Below are positions 36,385 through 45,086 of a stretch of 64,000 nt of DNA, piece by piece (position 1 is the stretch's first letter; the number at the start of each line of letters is the position of its first letter). This DNA comes from Agrobacterium tumefaciens (GTDB lineage: Bacteria; Pseudomonadota; Alphaproteobacteria; Rhizobiales; Rhizobiaceae). The notes under the pieces were generated by a model. That model was not told the origin of the DNA. It was given only the letters and a program-made list of their open reading frames with translations, and searched no databases. Position numbers and translations under genes: made by a program. Location: positions 248,001-312,000 of the forward strand of contig CP048471.1 in the NCBI GenBank assembly GCA_025559845.1. The letters are read 5' to 3'.

Positions 36385-37344
36385 ATGCTTGTAGAAGGTA
36401 AATGGACTGCCGACTGGCACCCGGTTCAGGCGAGCGATGCCAAAGGCGGTTTCGTCCGTCAGGTCTCCGGTTTTCGCAACTGGATTACGCCGGACGGAAG
36501 CGCCGGGACGACTGGTGAAGGCGGGTTCAAGGCTGAAGCCGACCGCTATCACCTCTATGTCGCGCTGATCTGCCCCTGGGCATCCCGCACTCTCATCGGC
36601 CGCGCTCTAAAGAAGCTCGAAGAGGTCATATCGGTCTCGGTCGTCGAGCCGGCGCTATCCGACCAGGGCTGGCACTTTGGCGAATATCCGGGATCCGATC
36701 GCGATACGCTCAATGGTGCCGATTATCTCCACCAGATCTACACGAGTGCCGATGCAGTCTATACCGGTCGGGCGACAGTACCGGTCCTTTGGGACAAGGA
36801 GCGCCGCACCATCGTCAATAACGAGTCCGCCGACATTCTGCGAATGCTCAATTCCGGCTTCGGCGTATTTGCGGATAACACCATCGACCTTTACCCGGAA
36901 CACCTGCGCGTCGAAATCGACGCCTTGAATGAGCGGATCTATCCAAAACTCAATAACGGCGTTTACCGGGCTGGCTTCGCGATCACGCAGAACGCCTATG
37001 AAGAAGCATTCGCCGATGTATTCGGCATGCTCGACGAACTCGAAACTCGCCTGGAGAGCCAGGGTCCTTATCTGTTCGGCGATCGCCTGACGGAAGCTGA
37101 TGTGCGGTTGTTCGTCACGCTGATCCGCTTCGATGCCGCCTATAACGGCCTGTTCAAGTGCAATTTGCGCCGGCTTGCCGATTATTCCCGCCTCAGCAGC
37201 TATGTGGAAAACATCCTTGCGATCCCCGGCATTCGCGGCACGGTCAACATCGACCACATCAAACGCGGCTATTACTCGATCAAGGCACTCAACCCGAACG
37301 GCATCGTCCCGGTCGGCCCGCAACTGCCTTTTGAGCATGCATAA
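36385..37344 (+). CDS. Glutathionyl-hydroquinone reductase (Xi-class glutathione transferase)
   Basis: 319 residues. N-terminal thioredoxin-like domain has the catalytic cysteine in LICPWASRTLIGRALK, the hallmark CPWA motif of Xi-class enzymes that reduce glutathionyl-quinones back to hydroquinone plus glutathione disulfide. DKERRTIVNNESADILRML, the glutathione-binding stretch, follows. The C-terminal helical domain contains RLTEADVRLFVTLIRFDAAY and the KCNLRRLADY tail, as in PcpF/YqjG. GGAG precedes the ATG. Directly downstream of the VOC gene, fitting a quinone-detoxification operon. Confidence 0.92.
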   Translation: MLVEGKWTADWHPVQASDAKGGFVRQVSGFRNWITPDGSAGTTGEGGFKAEADRYHLYVALICPWASRTLIGRALKKLEEVISVSVVEPALSDQGWHFGEYPGSDRDTLNGADYLHQIYTSADAVYTGRATVPVLWDKERRTIVNNESADILRMLNSGFGVFADNTIDLYPEHLRVEIDALNERIYPKLNNGVYRAGFAITQNAYEEAFADVFGMLDELETRLESQGPYLFGDRLTEADVRLFVTLIRFDAAYNGLFKCNLRRLADYSRLSSYVENILAIPGIRGTVNIDHIKRGYYSIKALNPNGIVPVGPQLPFEHA

Positions 37345-37355
37345 GGATTCAACCA

Positions 37356-37961
37356 GTGTCTGAAAATCTCGTCATCATGCTTCACGGCGTCGGCTCGAGC
37401 GGCGACGACCTTGCACCGCTTGCAAACTCCTGGAAGGACGATCTGCCGGGCGCTGTTTTCGTCTCTCCGAATGGGCCGAGCCCGTCGAGTTTCGGATCAG
37501 GCTATCAGTGGTTCAGCGTTGCCGGCGTAACCGAGGAAAACCGCAGTGGCCGCATCGAGCAGGCGCGGCCTTCCTTCGATCAGGTGATCTCTGCCATTGT
37601 TGAAGAGAACGGGTTTGCCGAACGGCTCGACCGGGTCGCCTTCGTCGGCTTCTCCCAGGGCACGATCATGGCGCTTGATGCGGTAGCTTCCGGGCGCTGG
37701 CCCGTCGGCGCGGTTATCGGTTTTTCCGGACGCCTAGCCTCTCCGGTTCCACTTGAACCGGCTTTACAGACGCCGATCCTGCTGGTGCACGGGAGTGCTG
37801 ATCCGGTGATCCCGGTTGCGGAAACCACAAAGGCCGCGGCTACGCTCCAAGCCCTCGGCATGACGGTGACCACGGTGATCCTGCCTGGACTGCCTCACAC
37901 GATTTCTGCCGAAGGTGCAGCCCAGGCGGGTCGTTTCCTGGCTGAAGTCATCAGCAAATAG
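37356..37961 (+). CDS. Alpha/beta hydrolase (phospholipase/carboxylesterase, MhqD-like)
   Basis: 201 residues starting at GTG 37356 (AAGGA 7 bases before). Ser nucleophile in FVGFSQGTIMALDA, Asp in LVHGSADPVIPVAET and His in LPGLPHTISAEG, a full catalytic triad. The family includes MhqD, a hydrolase in the quinone-resistance regulon of Firmicutes. Overlap-free gap of 11 bp after the reductase. It probably hydrolyses esters or ring-cleavage products of quinols. Confidence 0.88.
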   Translation: MSENLVIMLHGVGSSGDDLAPLANSWKDDLPGAVFVSPNGPSPSSFGSGYQWFSVAGVTEENRSGRIEQARPSFDQVISAIVEENGFAERLDRVAFVGFSQGTIMALDAVASGRWPVGAVIGFSGRLASPVPLEPALQTPILLVHGSADPVIPVAETTKAAATLQALGMTVTTVILPGLPHTISAEGAAQAGRFLAEVISK

Positions 37962-37972
37962 GAACCTCGAGC

Positions 37973-39004
37973 ATGGAGATCGGTCTTTACACATTCGGCG
38001 ACCTGCCGATTGGCACTCGCGGACCGGAAGCATCGAAGCGCCGGCTGCTGGAGATCGTCGAGGCAGCGAAGCTTGCCGACCAGGCAGGCCTCAATGTCTT
38101 CGGTGTCGGAGAACATCACCGGCCGGACTATACGATCTCCGTACCTGTCGCCGTGATGGGGGCCATAGCGGCAGTCACCCGCGATATCCGCATCACCACG
38201 GCAGTGACCATCCTCTCCTCGTCCGATCCGGTCAGGATTTACGAGGAACTCGCGACGATCGACCTTCTGTCGTCCGGGCGCGGTGAGCTGACCGTCGGAC
38301 GAGGAGCCTTCATCGAATCCTTCCCGCTGTTCGGGTATGATCTCTCAGATTACGATGCGCTCTATGAGGAGAAGCTGGAGCTGCTCCTCAAGATCGCCGC
38401 GGGCGATGAGATTACCTGGCGAGGACGATTTCGCCCCGCACTCGACAGAGCCGAGATCGCGCCCCGACCCTATGCTGCAAAGCCGCCGATCTGGGTTGGC
38501 GCTGGCGGAACGCCGCAAAGTGCAATTCGTGCCGGTCGCGCCGGCGTTCCGCTCAATCTTGCCAACATCGGCGGAGAACCAGCGACCTTCCGGCCGTTCG
38601 TCGATCTCTATCGCAGAAGCTTTCGCGAAGCGGGACACGATCTGGCAGACTGCAAGGTGGGAATATCCAGCCACCTCCATATTCAGCAAGACAGCCAGTC
38701 TGCGCTCGACGAATTCTATCCTCACTATTCGCGATATATCGGTCATAACCTGCCGAACGGCGACGATGGCTGGAAGGTCTCGCGCCAGGACTACGAGCGC
38801 CTCGCCGGTCCAAGGGGTGCGCTGTTCGTCGGGAGCCCGCAGCAGATCATCGACAAGATACTCTACGAGTATGAGTTGTTCCGTCACGACAGGTTCATGG
38901 CGCAGATCGATATCGGTGGCCTTCCGTTCAACAAGGTGGCCAAAGCGATCGACCATCTGGGATCCGAAGTGCTTCCCGCGGTGCGTAAGGCGACTGCAGC
39001 GTGA
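37973..39004 (+). CDS. LLM-class flavin-dependent oxidoreductase
   Basis: 343 residues, bacterial luciferase-like TIM barrel. Conserved starts: MEIGLYTFGDLP, DQAGLNVFGVGEHHRPDY, ITTAVTILSSSDPVRIYE, and LSSGRGELTVGRGAF. AGTPQS and a C-terminal GSPQQIIDKILYEYELF follow the family pattern. It uses FMN or F420; plain FMN is more likely here. Last gene of the quinone operon, 11 bp after the esterase. Confidence 0.88.
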   Translation: MEIGLYTFGDLPIGTRGPEASKRRLLEIVEAAKLADQAGLNVFGVGEHHRPDYTISVPVAVMGAIAAVTRDIRITTAVTILSSSDPVRIYEELATIDLLSSGRGELTVGRGAFIESFPLFGYDLSDYDALYEEKLELLLKIAAGDEITWRGRFRPALDRAEIAPRPYAAKPPIWVGAGGTPQSAIRAGRAGVPLNLANIGGEPATFRPFVDLYRRSFREAGHDLADCKVGISSHLHIQQDSQSALDEFYPHYSRYIGHNLPNGDDGWKVSRQDYERLAGPRGALFVGSPQQIIDKILYEYELFRHDRFMAQIDIGGLPFNKVAKAIDHLGSEVLPAVRKATAA

Positions 39005-39086
39005 TTGAAGCCAGACGATGCGCAAAAGCCTCTGAGCGTAGTCGCCGAAACTTGATGAAGCCCGACAGGCGATCAACGACGCTTAG

Positions 39087-39722
39087 TTATCGGCTCGACT
39101 TGGCAAACGCAAACCAATGTCGGCTTGCTGCTGTCAAACGGAAGGTAAGGTTGATCCTCTCCCGTGTCACCTGTTTGGTGCGAGCCACACCGTGCTGCCA
39201 GTTGCGTTGGGTTTCGCCAGACATCACAAGAAGGCTGCCGTGCTCCAGCACCAGGCGAACAGTTTTCGAGTGGTCATCGCGACGCCTGAGGTCAAAGCGG
39301 CGTTCGGCGCCAAGACTGATCGATGCGATAAGCGGCTCAGGGCCGAGTTCAGGTTCGTTGTCAGAATGCCAACCAATCGCATCGTCGCCGCTCCTGTAGA
39401 GGTTTGCCAGCATCGAGTTGAACTTTGAGGCGCAGATCGTTTCGACACGTTCTCGCACCATCTCAAGCAGCGGCGTGAAGGCGTGCGGGGTCAGAACATG
39501 CGCCAGTGTGGAATAGGTGTGCACGACGTCACCATACCAACTGCTCAGACGTGGTTGTGGAATGACGCGGTCCTCGATCTTAATCGAGTGCTGCTCCCAG
39601 ACGATATCGCGACGAAGCAGATTGAAGAGTTCGTCGGCCGACATGCCGAGATCAGGGGCTGGATGATAGACGACCTGAGCGCCGTCGAGCGGCAGGTGAC
39701 GGGTTTCGTTGAAAAGATCCAT
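39087..39722 (-). CDS. alkB: AlkB-family alpha-ketoglutarate-dependent dioxygenase
   Basis: 211 residues. Iron ligands are H119 and D121 in GWHSDNEPEL and H177 in NWQHGVAR; the 2-oxoglutarate-binding Arg lies in RERINLTFR near the C-terminus. RFDLRRRD and LRLEHGSLLVMSG-type strands complete the jelly-roll core. The family repairs alkylated bases in DNA or RNA by oxidation. It lies 2 bp after the MDR reductase on the same strand, so it is part of that transcript. Confidence 0.92.
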   Translation of the reverse strand: MDLFNETRHLPLDGAQVVYHPAPDLGMSADELFNLLRRDIVWEQHSIKIEDRVIPQPRLSSWYGDVVHTYSTLAHVLTPHAFTPLLEMVRERVETICASKFNSMLANLYRSGDDAIGWHSDNEPELGPEPLIASISLGAERRFDLRRRDDHSKTVRLVLEHGSLLVMSGETQRNWQHGVARTKQVTRERINLTFRLTAASRHWFAFAKSSR

Positions 39723-39724
39723 AC

Positions 39725-40687
39725 CTATTCCGTGACAATTACGATCTTGCCATCGGCAGCATTCGCTTCCATGCAGGCGTGGGCTTCAGCGATCTGATCG
39801 AGCTTGAAGACCTTGCCGATCTTGACTGCAATCTGACCCGACGCCACATCGTTGACCAATTCCTGGAACGGCATCTCCATGAAATCCTCGGGCTCACCGC
39901 TGTAGATTGTCAGTGCCACTCTGTTCGGGATTGAATCCATGGGTGCGAAATCATTCAGCACCCACCGGTTTCCGACCATACCTGACATGCAGACGATGCC
40001 GTTGCGATCAGTGGCCTTCAGCGAATCCTCCAGCGTCGTTGTGCCAACCAACTCGAGCACCTTGTCGAACCTATGGGCTCCAGCATGAATATTGCCATCA
40101 TCAACAATTACCCGTTGCGCCCCGGTTTCCCATAACAGGCCCGCCCGATCCTCGCTGCGCGTGGTCGCGCTGACGTGGGCTCCTGCACGTCTGGCCAGAC
40201 CGATCGCCGCCATGCCGACGGATGTCGTCCCGCCACGGACAAGCAAGCGCTGGCCCGCCTGAAGCTTCAAAGCGGAGAACAAGGATCCCCACGCAGTTTG
40301 TAGCATCTCGGGAAGAGCGCCCAATGTCTCCCAAGGCAGTGTGGCCTTGAGACGTTTCACCTGCTTGGCGGGAACGCAGACGTACTCGGCATAGCTGCCG
40401 TCGAAGGCCCGGCCCATCCCGCCCATGACGGTCGCGACGATGTCGCCGGATACGAACTCGCCCGACGGAGCGCTATCCACCGTACCAACCGCCTCTATTC
40501 CAAGGATGCGTGGAAACCTGACTTCCGGCGAGTGACCTTGGCGCGTAAACAGTTCTGAGCGGTTGAGACCGAACGCCTTGACCTTGATCCTTACCCTGCC
40601 GGACTGCGGTACAGGAATTTCGCGCGCCTCAATGACGAGCGCTTCCGGACCGCCGGGCGCATGGATGACTGCTGCTTTCATTTGCAT
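39725..40687 (-). CDS. MDR-family zinc-independent quinone oxidoreductase-like protein
   Basis: 320 residues from ATG 40687, with GGAG 11 bases before; an open frame to 40798 lacks such a site. Groes-like N-domain (KAAVIHAPGGPEALVIEAREI), the cofactor motif in LVRGGTTSVGMAAIGLA, and a C-terminal region (VALTIYSGEPEDFMEMPFQELVNDVASGQI). No zinc-ligand cysteines are visible, so a QOR/zinc-independent NADPH reductase is likely. Upstream gene of the alkB transcript; both act in stress repair or detoxification by inference. Confidence 0.85.
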   Translation of the reverse strand: MQMKAAVIHAPGGPEALVIEAREIPVPQSGRVRIKVKAFGLNRSELFTRQGHSPEVRFPRILGIEAVGTVDSAPSGEFVSGDIVATVMGGMGRAFDGSYAEYVCVPAKQVKRLKATLPWETLGALPEMLQTAWGSLFSALKLQAGQRLLVRGGTTSVGMAAIGLARRAGAHVSATTRSEDRAGLLWETGAQRVIVDDGNIHAGAHRFDKVLELVGTTTLEDSLKATDRNGIVCMSGMVGNRWVLNDFAPMDSIPNRVALTIYSGEPEDFMEMPFQELVNDVASGQIAVKIGKVFKLDQIAEAHACMEANAADGKIVIVTE

Positions 40688-40964
40688 AATATCGCTTTCT
40701 CCAACCACGGCACCCCCTTTTACCAGCGCCGAACTCACCGGCAACGACTGCTCGTACTGTTGGAACGCCACGGTGAGCGCAAGCGCAAAGACTGGCATGG
40801 TACGAAGCTCATTGCCACCATGGATTCAACACCGAATGAGGCACATTCATTCGGTAACGTAAAGATCGCGGCACCAAGAGCATCGTGGCTATTTGCTGAT
40901 GCGGAAAAGCCAATAGCCAGCGGGTCAGGCCCCAGGTCGAACGAAAACGGCAGTGATGAACCGA

Positions 40965-41330
40965 CTAGGCCGCCTCAACCGGGCGCGAAAATCCGGATAT
41001 CGGAGTCATAAAAATCGCGCCAAACGTTTCGAGCTTTGCACGTAGATCAGCAGGCGGTTCTCCGTATACATACAGCTTGTCGATGCTCGCCAGCTTGAGA
41101 AAACGCTCAGCATAGGGACCAAAGGTGTTCTCCACGTGGGATAGAACCGCATCCGTCATATATCGCTCGACGATATGGACAGTTCGCCCGTCTCCACCCA
41201 GGGAATATTCATAGATCAGCGTACCCGGCTCTTTGCTCGAGGCCGCAATGATCGGCTCGATCAGCTCCTTGAATTCCGCCAGGTTCCGGGGCTCGACTGT
41301 CATGTGAAAAACGTTGGTGATATAGGTCAT
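40965..41330 (-). CDS. ABM-domain (antibiotic biosynthesis monooxygenase) protein
   Basis: 121 residues from ATG 41330; an ATG at 41375 is possible. Dimeric alpha-beta barrel pattern: TNVFHMTVEPRNLAEFKELI, ASSKEPGTLIYEYSL, VHIVERYMTDAVLSHVEN. Usually a quinol monooxygenase-like or heme-degrading fold without cofactor. Lies in a leftward cluster with glutaredoxin, tautomerase and exported hydrolase. Substrate unknown. Confidence 0.75.
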   Translation of the reverse strand: MTYITNVFHMTVEPRNLAEFKELIEPIIAASSKEPGTLIYEYSLGGDGRTVHIVERYMTDAVLSHVENTFGPYAERFLKLASIDKLYVYGEPPADLRAKLETFGAIFMTPISGFSRPVEAA

Positions 41331-41434
41331 AATACATTTCCATTGATTGGATCGGATTGAGGCCGCCAGGGGCATTGACCCACGAGTGCGCCGCTTGGAA
41401 GCGCGGCAACGGTTGCCTCATCTTTTCAGGAATC

Positions 41435-42085
41435 CTACGACGCGATGTCGTCGTGAAGCGGAACATTCATCTTCGCGGACATGCGCTTCCGATATGCCTC
41501 GACGGCGTGGGGATAGGTAATGCCTCGGACAATCGAGAGCGCACGAAGGTGCGCGAAGAGGTGGATATCGTCTGTCGACAACTCGCCGTTGACTGCATCA
41601 GCAGATTGTACGAGTGGATCAAGACGCGTCAGGTTGAGATTTGCTGTGGTGATCAGGTTTTCGGTTTTGGCAAGCCGATCGGAAAAGGGGCCAATTATGG
41701 CTTCCTTCTTATGCGTGAAAAACGCCCGAGCCTCGGCAGTCTCGAATTCCGGTAACTGCGCCCTGGCCCAGCGAGGCATGGCCAACGCATAGAGGTTTGA
41801 CGAGCTTTCCTTGATCCAATCCGTCACGATCGGATTTGCCGGCCCCATCAAAATTCTCTGTCCATGGACCGCATCAATGTTAGCGACGATATCCATGCTT
41901 TCGGCGAGGAATTGGCCTTCATTTTCCAGGACAGGCGCAACTTTCCGCCCAACCATTCGCTCTGGAGTGGCGGCATCGTCGTTCAACATCACCACCAGTT
42001 CGAAAGGCAGCGTCTTCAGGCCAAAGATCGATCTCGCTTTCACGCAAAAGGGGCAGTGGTCGTAAACATAGAGCTTCATTTGCAT
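41435..42085 (-). CDS. grxB: Glutaredoxin 2
   Basis: 216 residues. N-terminal thioredoxin-like domain with active-site CPFC in YVYDHCPFCVKARSIFGLK and the cis-proline in GRKVAPVLENEGQF; the C-terminal helical domain (FSDRLAKTENLITTANLN...) is typical of the atypical large GrxB. Start assigned at ATG 42085; ATG 42079 (KLYVYD) is equally possible. Reduces disulfides with glutathione in the cytosol. Sits in a leftward stress cluster. Confidence 0.9.
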   Translation of the reverse strand: MQMKLYVYDHCPFCVKARSIFGLKTLPFELVVMLNDDAATPERMVGRKVAPVLENEGQFLAESMDIVANIDAVHGQRILMGPANPIVTDWIKESSSNLYALAMPRWARAQLPEFETAEARAFFTHKKEAIIGPFSDRLAKTENLITTANLNLTRLDPLVQSADAVNGELSTDDIHLFAHLRALSIVRGITYPHAVEAYRKRMSAKMNVPLHDDIAS

Positions 42086-42165
42086 TCTCGTATCTATCGG
42101 TGAGCGTCGCCTGGATCGCATTGGAAGGCTGCGGTGCGCTGCCCCCCAATGTGATCTTTAGAAAC

Positions 42166-42363
42166 TCAAGAGGATTCGGCTTCCTCACCGAAAATCTTGC
42201 CAGCACCAGCCCAATCGGACGGCGCAACGTCTTCGAAGATGACGTAGATGTAATTCGGGTCTGTCCCGGTGTTCTTGACGATGCTCTCGGTGATTTCGGC
42301 GGCAACTGCCTTCTTCGCCTTGGCATCCTTACCGCTGAACCAGCTTACGCGTACGACAGGCAT
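42166..42363 (-). CDS. 4-oxalocrotonate tautomerase-like protein
   Basis: 65 residues. The N-terminal proline after Met (MPVVRVSWFSGKD) is the catalytic base of the tautomerase superfamily; TESIVKNTGTDPNYIYVIFEDVAPSDWAGAG follows the family's length and pattern. Small hexameric enzyme that tautomerises unsaturated oxo-acids. Located between glutaredoxin and the exported hydrolase on the same strand. Substrate not evident. Confidence 0.9.
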   Translation of the reverse strand: MPVVRVSWFSGKDAKAKKAVAAEITESIVKNTGTDPNYIYVIFEDVAPSDWAGAGKIFGEEAESS

Positions 42364-42423
42364 GATAGTCTCCTTTGAGATTGGCGGTCATATCCCGCCT
42401 TTAGGTTGATCGAGGAATCTCGG

Positions 42424-43422
42424 TTATCGCTCCAGGAACGACGTGAGATCGTCCGTGAATTTCTTGGGATTTTTGAATGCGAGAAAATGGTCGCCCTGTT
42501 CCGCCGCCGTGTAGACATGTAGCTCGGCGCCCGGAATGACCGACTGCATCCAGCGTTGGCTTGGGACGTTGTTGCTGTTCTCGCCTGTAAAGATGGCGGT
42601 CGGCACATTGATCTTGTGGCTGACCACGTCACGCCAATCATTCACGGCATGATCGAACAGGACGAGGCTCATGAATTTGGGATCGCTCTTGATGACCTCG
42701 CGAGCAAACGCTTCCGAATTCTGGAAGGCGGGCGAACCGCTTTCCATGTAGCGGCGCATGGCGTTCATATCGACGACCTGATCGTTTGTCGGCGCACCGC
42801 CAAAGGCTGCAATCATGCGCTCAGGCGATGTGGTCATGCCGCCGGCATCAAGCCGTTCTTGCTCCGACCAGTCGGCGTGGGTGTAGATTGAGATCGGCTC
42901 GTCAATGAACGCCGCCTTGTTGATATTGTCCGTGCCGAACAGATCGATGTAGCTCCAGATGATGGACGCCCCCATCGACCAGCCGCAAAGGTCGACTTTC
43001 TCGACGCCGAGATGAACGATGAACTCGTTCAGATCCGCGCCAAAGCGGGCGATCCGCGTACCGTATTCGACATTCTCGGAGAGGCCCTGATTGCGCGGAT
43101 CGATCACATAGACATGATATTTTTGTGCAAGCAGATACATGACATTGACGTATTCAGCGCCGTTGGCCGACCAGCCGGGAACGAAGATCAGCGGCCGGCC
43201 ACTGCCCGCCTCCCAGTAGGAAAGCTTGACACCATCGCTGGTCTCAAAGCTGTTGATCTGTAGCCCGGTGAAGTCGGAGAGCTTCGTCGGCAGGCCTTCA
43301 ATCTTGTTGGGAAAGACGTAGTCCTTGCCAAGCACTTCAATCGCGGGTGCCGCGAATGCAATGCTCGCGGATAAGAGCAGACCTGACAAGGCGCTTATTG
43401 CGGACAGAAACTTTTGAGCCAT
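42424..43422 (-). CDS. Exported alpha/beta hydrolase
   Basis: 332 residues. Signal peptide FLSAISALSGLLLSASIAFAA with cleavage after AFA. Oxyanion motif in PLIFVPGWSA, nucleophile elbow CGWSMGASIIW, and VIDPRNQGLSENVEYG fit the epoxide-hydrolase/lipase-like fold. C-terminal His is in QGDHFLAFKNP. Secreted to the periplasm. Downstream of nothing obvious in its transcript; neighbours are stress proteins. Substrate unknown; a lactone or ester is plausible. Confidence 0.85.
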   Translation of the reverse strand: MAQKFLSAISALSGLLLSASIAFAAPAIEVLGKDYVFPNKIEGLPTKLSDFTGLQINSFETSDGVKLSYWEAGSGRPLIFVPGWSANGAEYVNVMYLLAQKYHVYVIDPRNQGLSENVEYGTRIARFGADLNEFIVHLGVEKVDLCGWSMGASIIWSYIDLFGTDNINKAAFIDEPISIYTHADWSEQERLDAGGMTTSPERMIAAFGGAPTNDQVVDMNAMRRYMESGSPAFQNSEAFAREVIKSDPKFMSLVLFDHAVNDWRDVVSHKINVPTAIFTGENSNNVPSQRWMQSVIPGAELHVYTAAEQGDHFLAFKNPKKFTDDLTSFLER

Positions 43423-43552
43423 TTCACAAACCCTGCATTTTGGACGACGAGTTCGCGCTCGTCGTGAACCCTTGCCGATGAACCTGTGGTAATGTAAATC
43501 TGGAAGACGATAAACAGCTCGAAATCTACGATGAGTAGAGGAATTTGCTACA

Positions 43553-44467
43553 ATGGCTCAGCTTGAGCAACTCAACGGCATCATCAGCTTTGTCGAAGCG
43601 GGAACCCTGCTGAGTTTCACCGCAGCCGCAGACAAGCTGGGCGTGACGAAGTCCGCCGTTGGCAAAAGCGTTGCCCGGCTGGAAGAGAGGCTCGGTGTAA
43701 AGCTCCTGCATCGCAGCACCCGCAAGCTGACTTTGACGCCCGATGGAGAGGCCTATCTGGCCAGCTGTCGCCATGCATTGGAAGAGATCGGTTCGGTAGA
43801 AAATGCGCTCGCCGCAAAAAGCCAGCAGCTCGCCGGTCGATTGCGGATTGATGCACCTGCTGCCTGGGGCCGGCAGATTCTGCTGCCCTTGCTTGCGAAG
43901 ATCACGAAGCAACATCCCGGCCTTTCCCTGTCCCTGTCGCTGACCGACAGGATCATCGATCCGGTCGAGGAGGGTGTGGATCTTGCTATCCGGTTTGGCG
44001 AGACCAAAAGCACCACCGGGCTGATTACCCGCAAGCTTACCGAACAACGAGCCCTGATCGTTGCTTCACCGGATTATCTCAAAGCACGCGGTGAGCCTGT
44101 CACGATCGAGGACTTGCAGGAGCATGACTGCATCGTTGGTTTCCGCCGGGATATCCCAAACACATGGCGGGTCAAGGCGGCCGACGGCTTGATCTATCGT
44201 GTCACACCGCCTCCAACTCACGAGATCGGTGACGGGGCTGCGATTGTCGATGCTGCAGTGGCAAGCCTTGGACTAGCGCAAATGCCGAGTTCGCTCGTTG
44301 CCAATCATATCGCAGCCGGAACGCTTGTTTCGGTTCTAGAGGCGTTCACCGGAGCAAGAATCGAGATCTCCGCCATCTGGCCATCGACAAAGCAGCTTCT
44401 CCCGCGCGTAAGACATGTCGTTGAGATCCTCGCAGACGAGGGCCGCCACGGAAACCTTGGCGAGTAG
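43553..44467 (+). CDS. LysR-family transcriptional regulator
   Basis: 304 residues. HTH in NGIISFVEAGTLLSFTAAADKLGVTKSAVGKSVARLEERLGVKLLHRSTRK (residues 7-57), effector domain RLRIDAPAAWGRQILLPLL, VDLAIRFGETKSTTG. Divergent from the exported hydrolase (131 bp apart), so it probably controls the hydrolase-tautomerase-glutaredoxin cluster on the minus strand (inference). Confidence 0.92.
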   Translation: MAQLEQLNGIISFVEAGTLLSFTAAADKLGVTKSAVGKSVARLEERLGVKLLHRSTRKLTLTPDGEAYLASCRHALEEIGSVENALAAKSQQLAGRLRIDAPAAWGRQILLPLLAKITKQHPGLSLSLSLTDRIIDPVEEGVDLAIRFGETKSTTGLITRKLTEQRALIVASPDYLKARGEPVTIEDLQEHDCIVGFRRDIPNTWRVKAADGLIYRVTPPPTHEIGDGAAIVDAAVASLGLAQMPSSLVANHIAAGTLVSVLEAFTGARIEISAIWPSTKQLLPRVRHVVEILADEGRHGNLGE

Positions 44468-44489
44468 ACAGGCGTCCATACCCGTTCTT

Positions 44490-45023
44490 TTACCGCTTCA
44501 GCCACCAGGCCAGCCATCGCAACAAGCGCGGCATGACGATCCAGTACATGGCAAAGACGATCAACACGGTCAGGATCATCATTCTGAGAATGAATGGCAG
44601 GGCCGTCAGAAGGGGAAACAGGAAGGCCACGGCCAAGGACGCCAGTGGAAATATTCCCATCCAGGTCACCACAGCCATCCGCCAGCGTACCGGTTGTTTC
44701 TGACCTTCCAGACCCGTAGCCGAGAACCACAAGTCGGTCGTATTGAAGACCCGGTACTCGGGCTCATGGTCCGAGACATACCGCAAGCGTGCATGCCACT
44801 CGGTCGCAATCTTCGAGATGCGCCAGATATCAAGAGCCTTCTGCGTCGTGAAGCACTGGACGATATGAAATTCCTCGCCGTCTATTCTTGGCGGAATGAC
44901 TGTCGAGAACCGATAACCGGGTGATCTTGAGCAAGCCGTCAGCATTTCTCGTACAAGACGCTCATATTCGGCCTCCTGACCCAGATTGGCGCGACGGTGG
45001 ATGATGCGGGTCACTTGCGACAT
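44490..45023 (-). CDS. Membrane-bound ABM-domain protein
   Basis: 177 residues. N-terminal antibiotic-biosynthesis-monooxygenase fold (VTRIIHRRANLGQEAEYERLV, FHIVQCFTTQKALDIWRIS), then two hydrophobic helices (MAVVTWMGIFPLASLAVAFL, LRMMILTVLIVFAMYWIVMP) and a basic end. This membrane-anchored ABM architecture is widespread but uncharacterised. Convergent with the LysR gene and 60 bp from the PQQ dehydrogenase on the same strand. Confidence 0.82.
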   Translation of the reverse strand: MSQVTRIIHRRANLGQEAEYERLVREMLTACSRSPGYRFSTVIPPRIDGEEFHIVQCFTTQKALDIWRISKIATEWHARLRYVSDHEPEYRVFNTTDLWFSATGLEGQKQPVRWRMAVVTWMGIFPLASLAVAFLFPLLTALPFILRMMILTVLIVFAMYWIVMPRLLRWLAWWLKR

Positions 45024-45086
45024 AAATCTGCTTTTCTTCGTTTAGAAGGGCCGCAGGTGTTCGTGAACATCCGCGGCCAATTCATA

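Noticed and set aside
38337..39076. Long ORFs in both strands over the LLM oxidoreductase
   Set aside because: High-GC shadow frames; the LLM protein has clear family motifs and a ribosome site.
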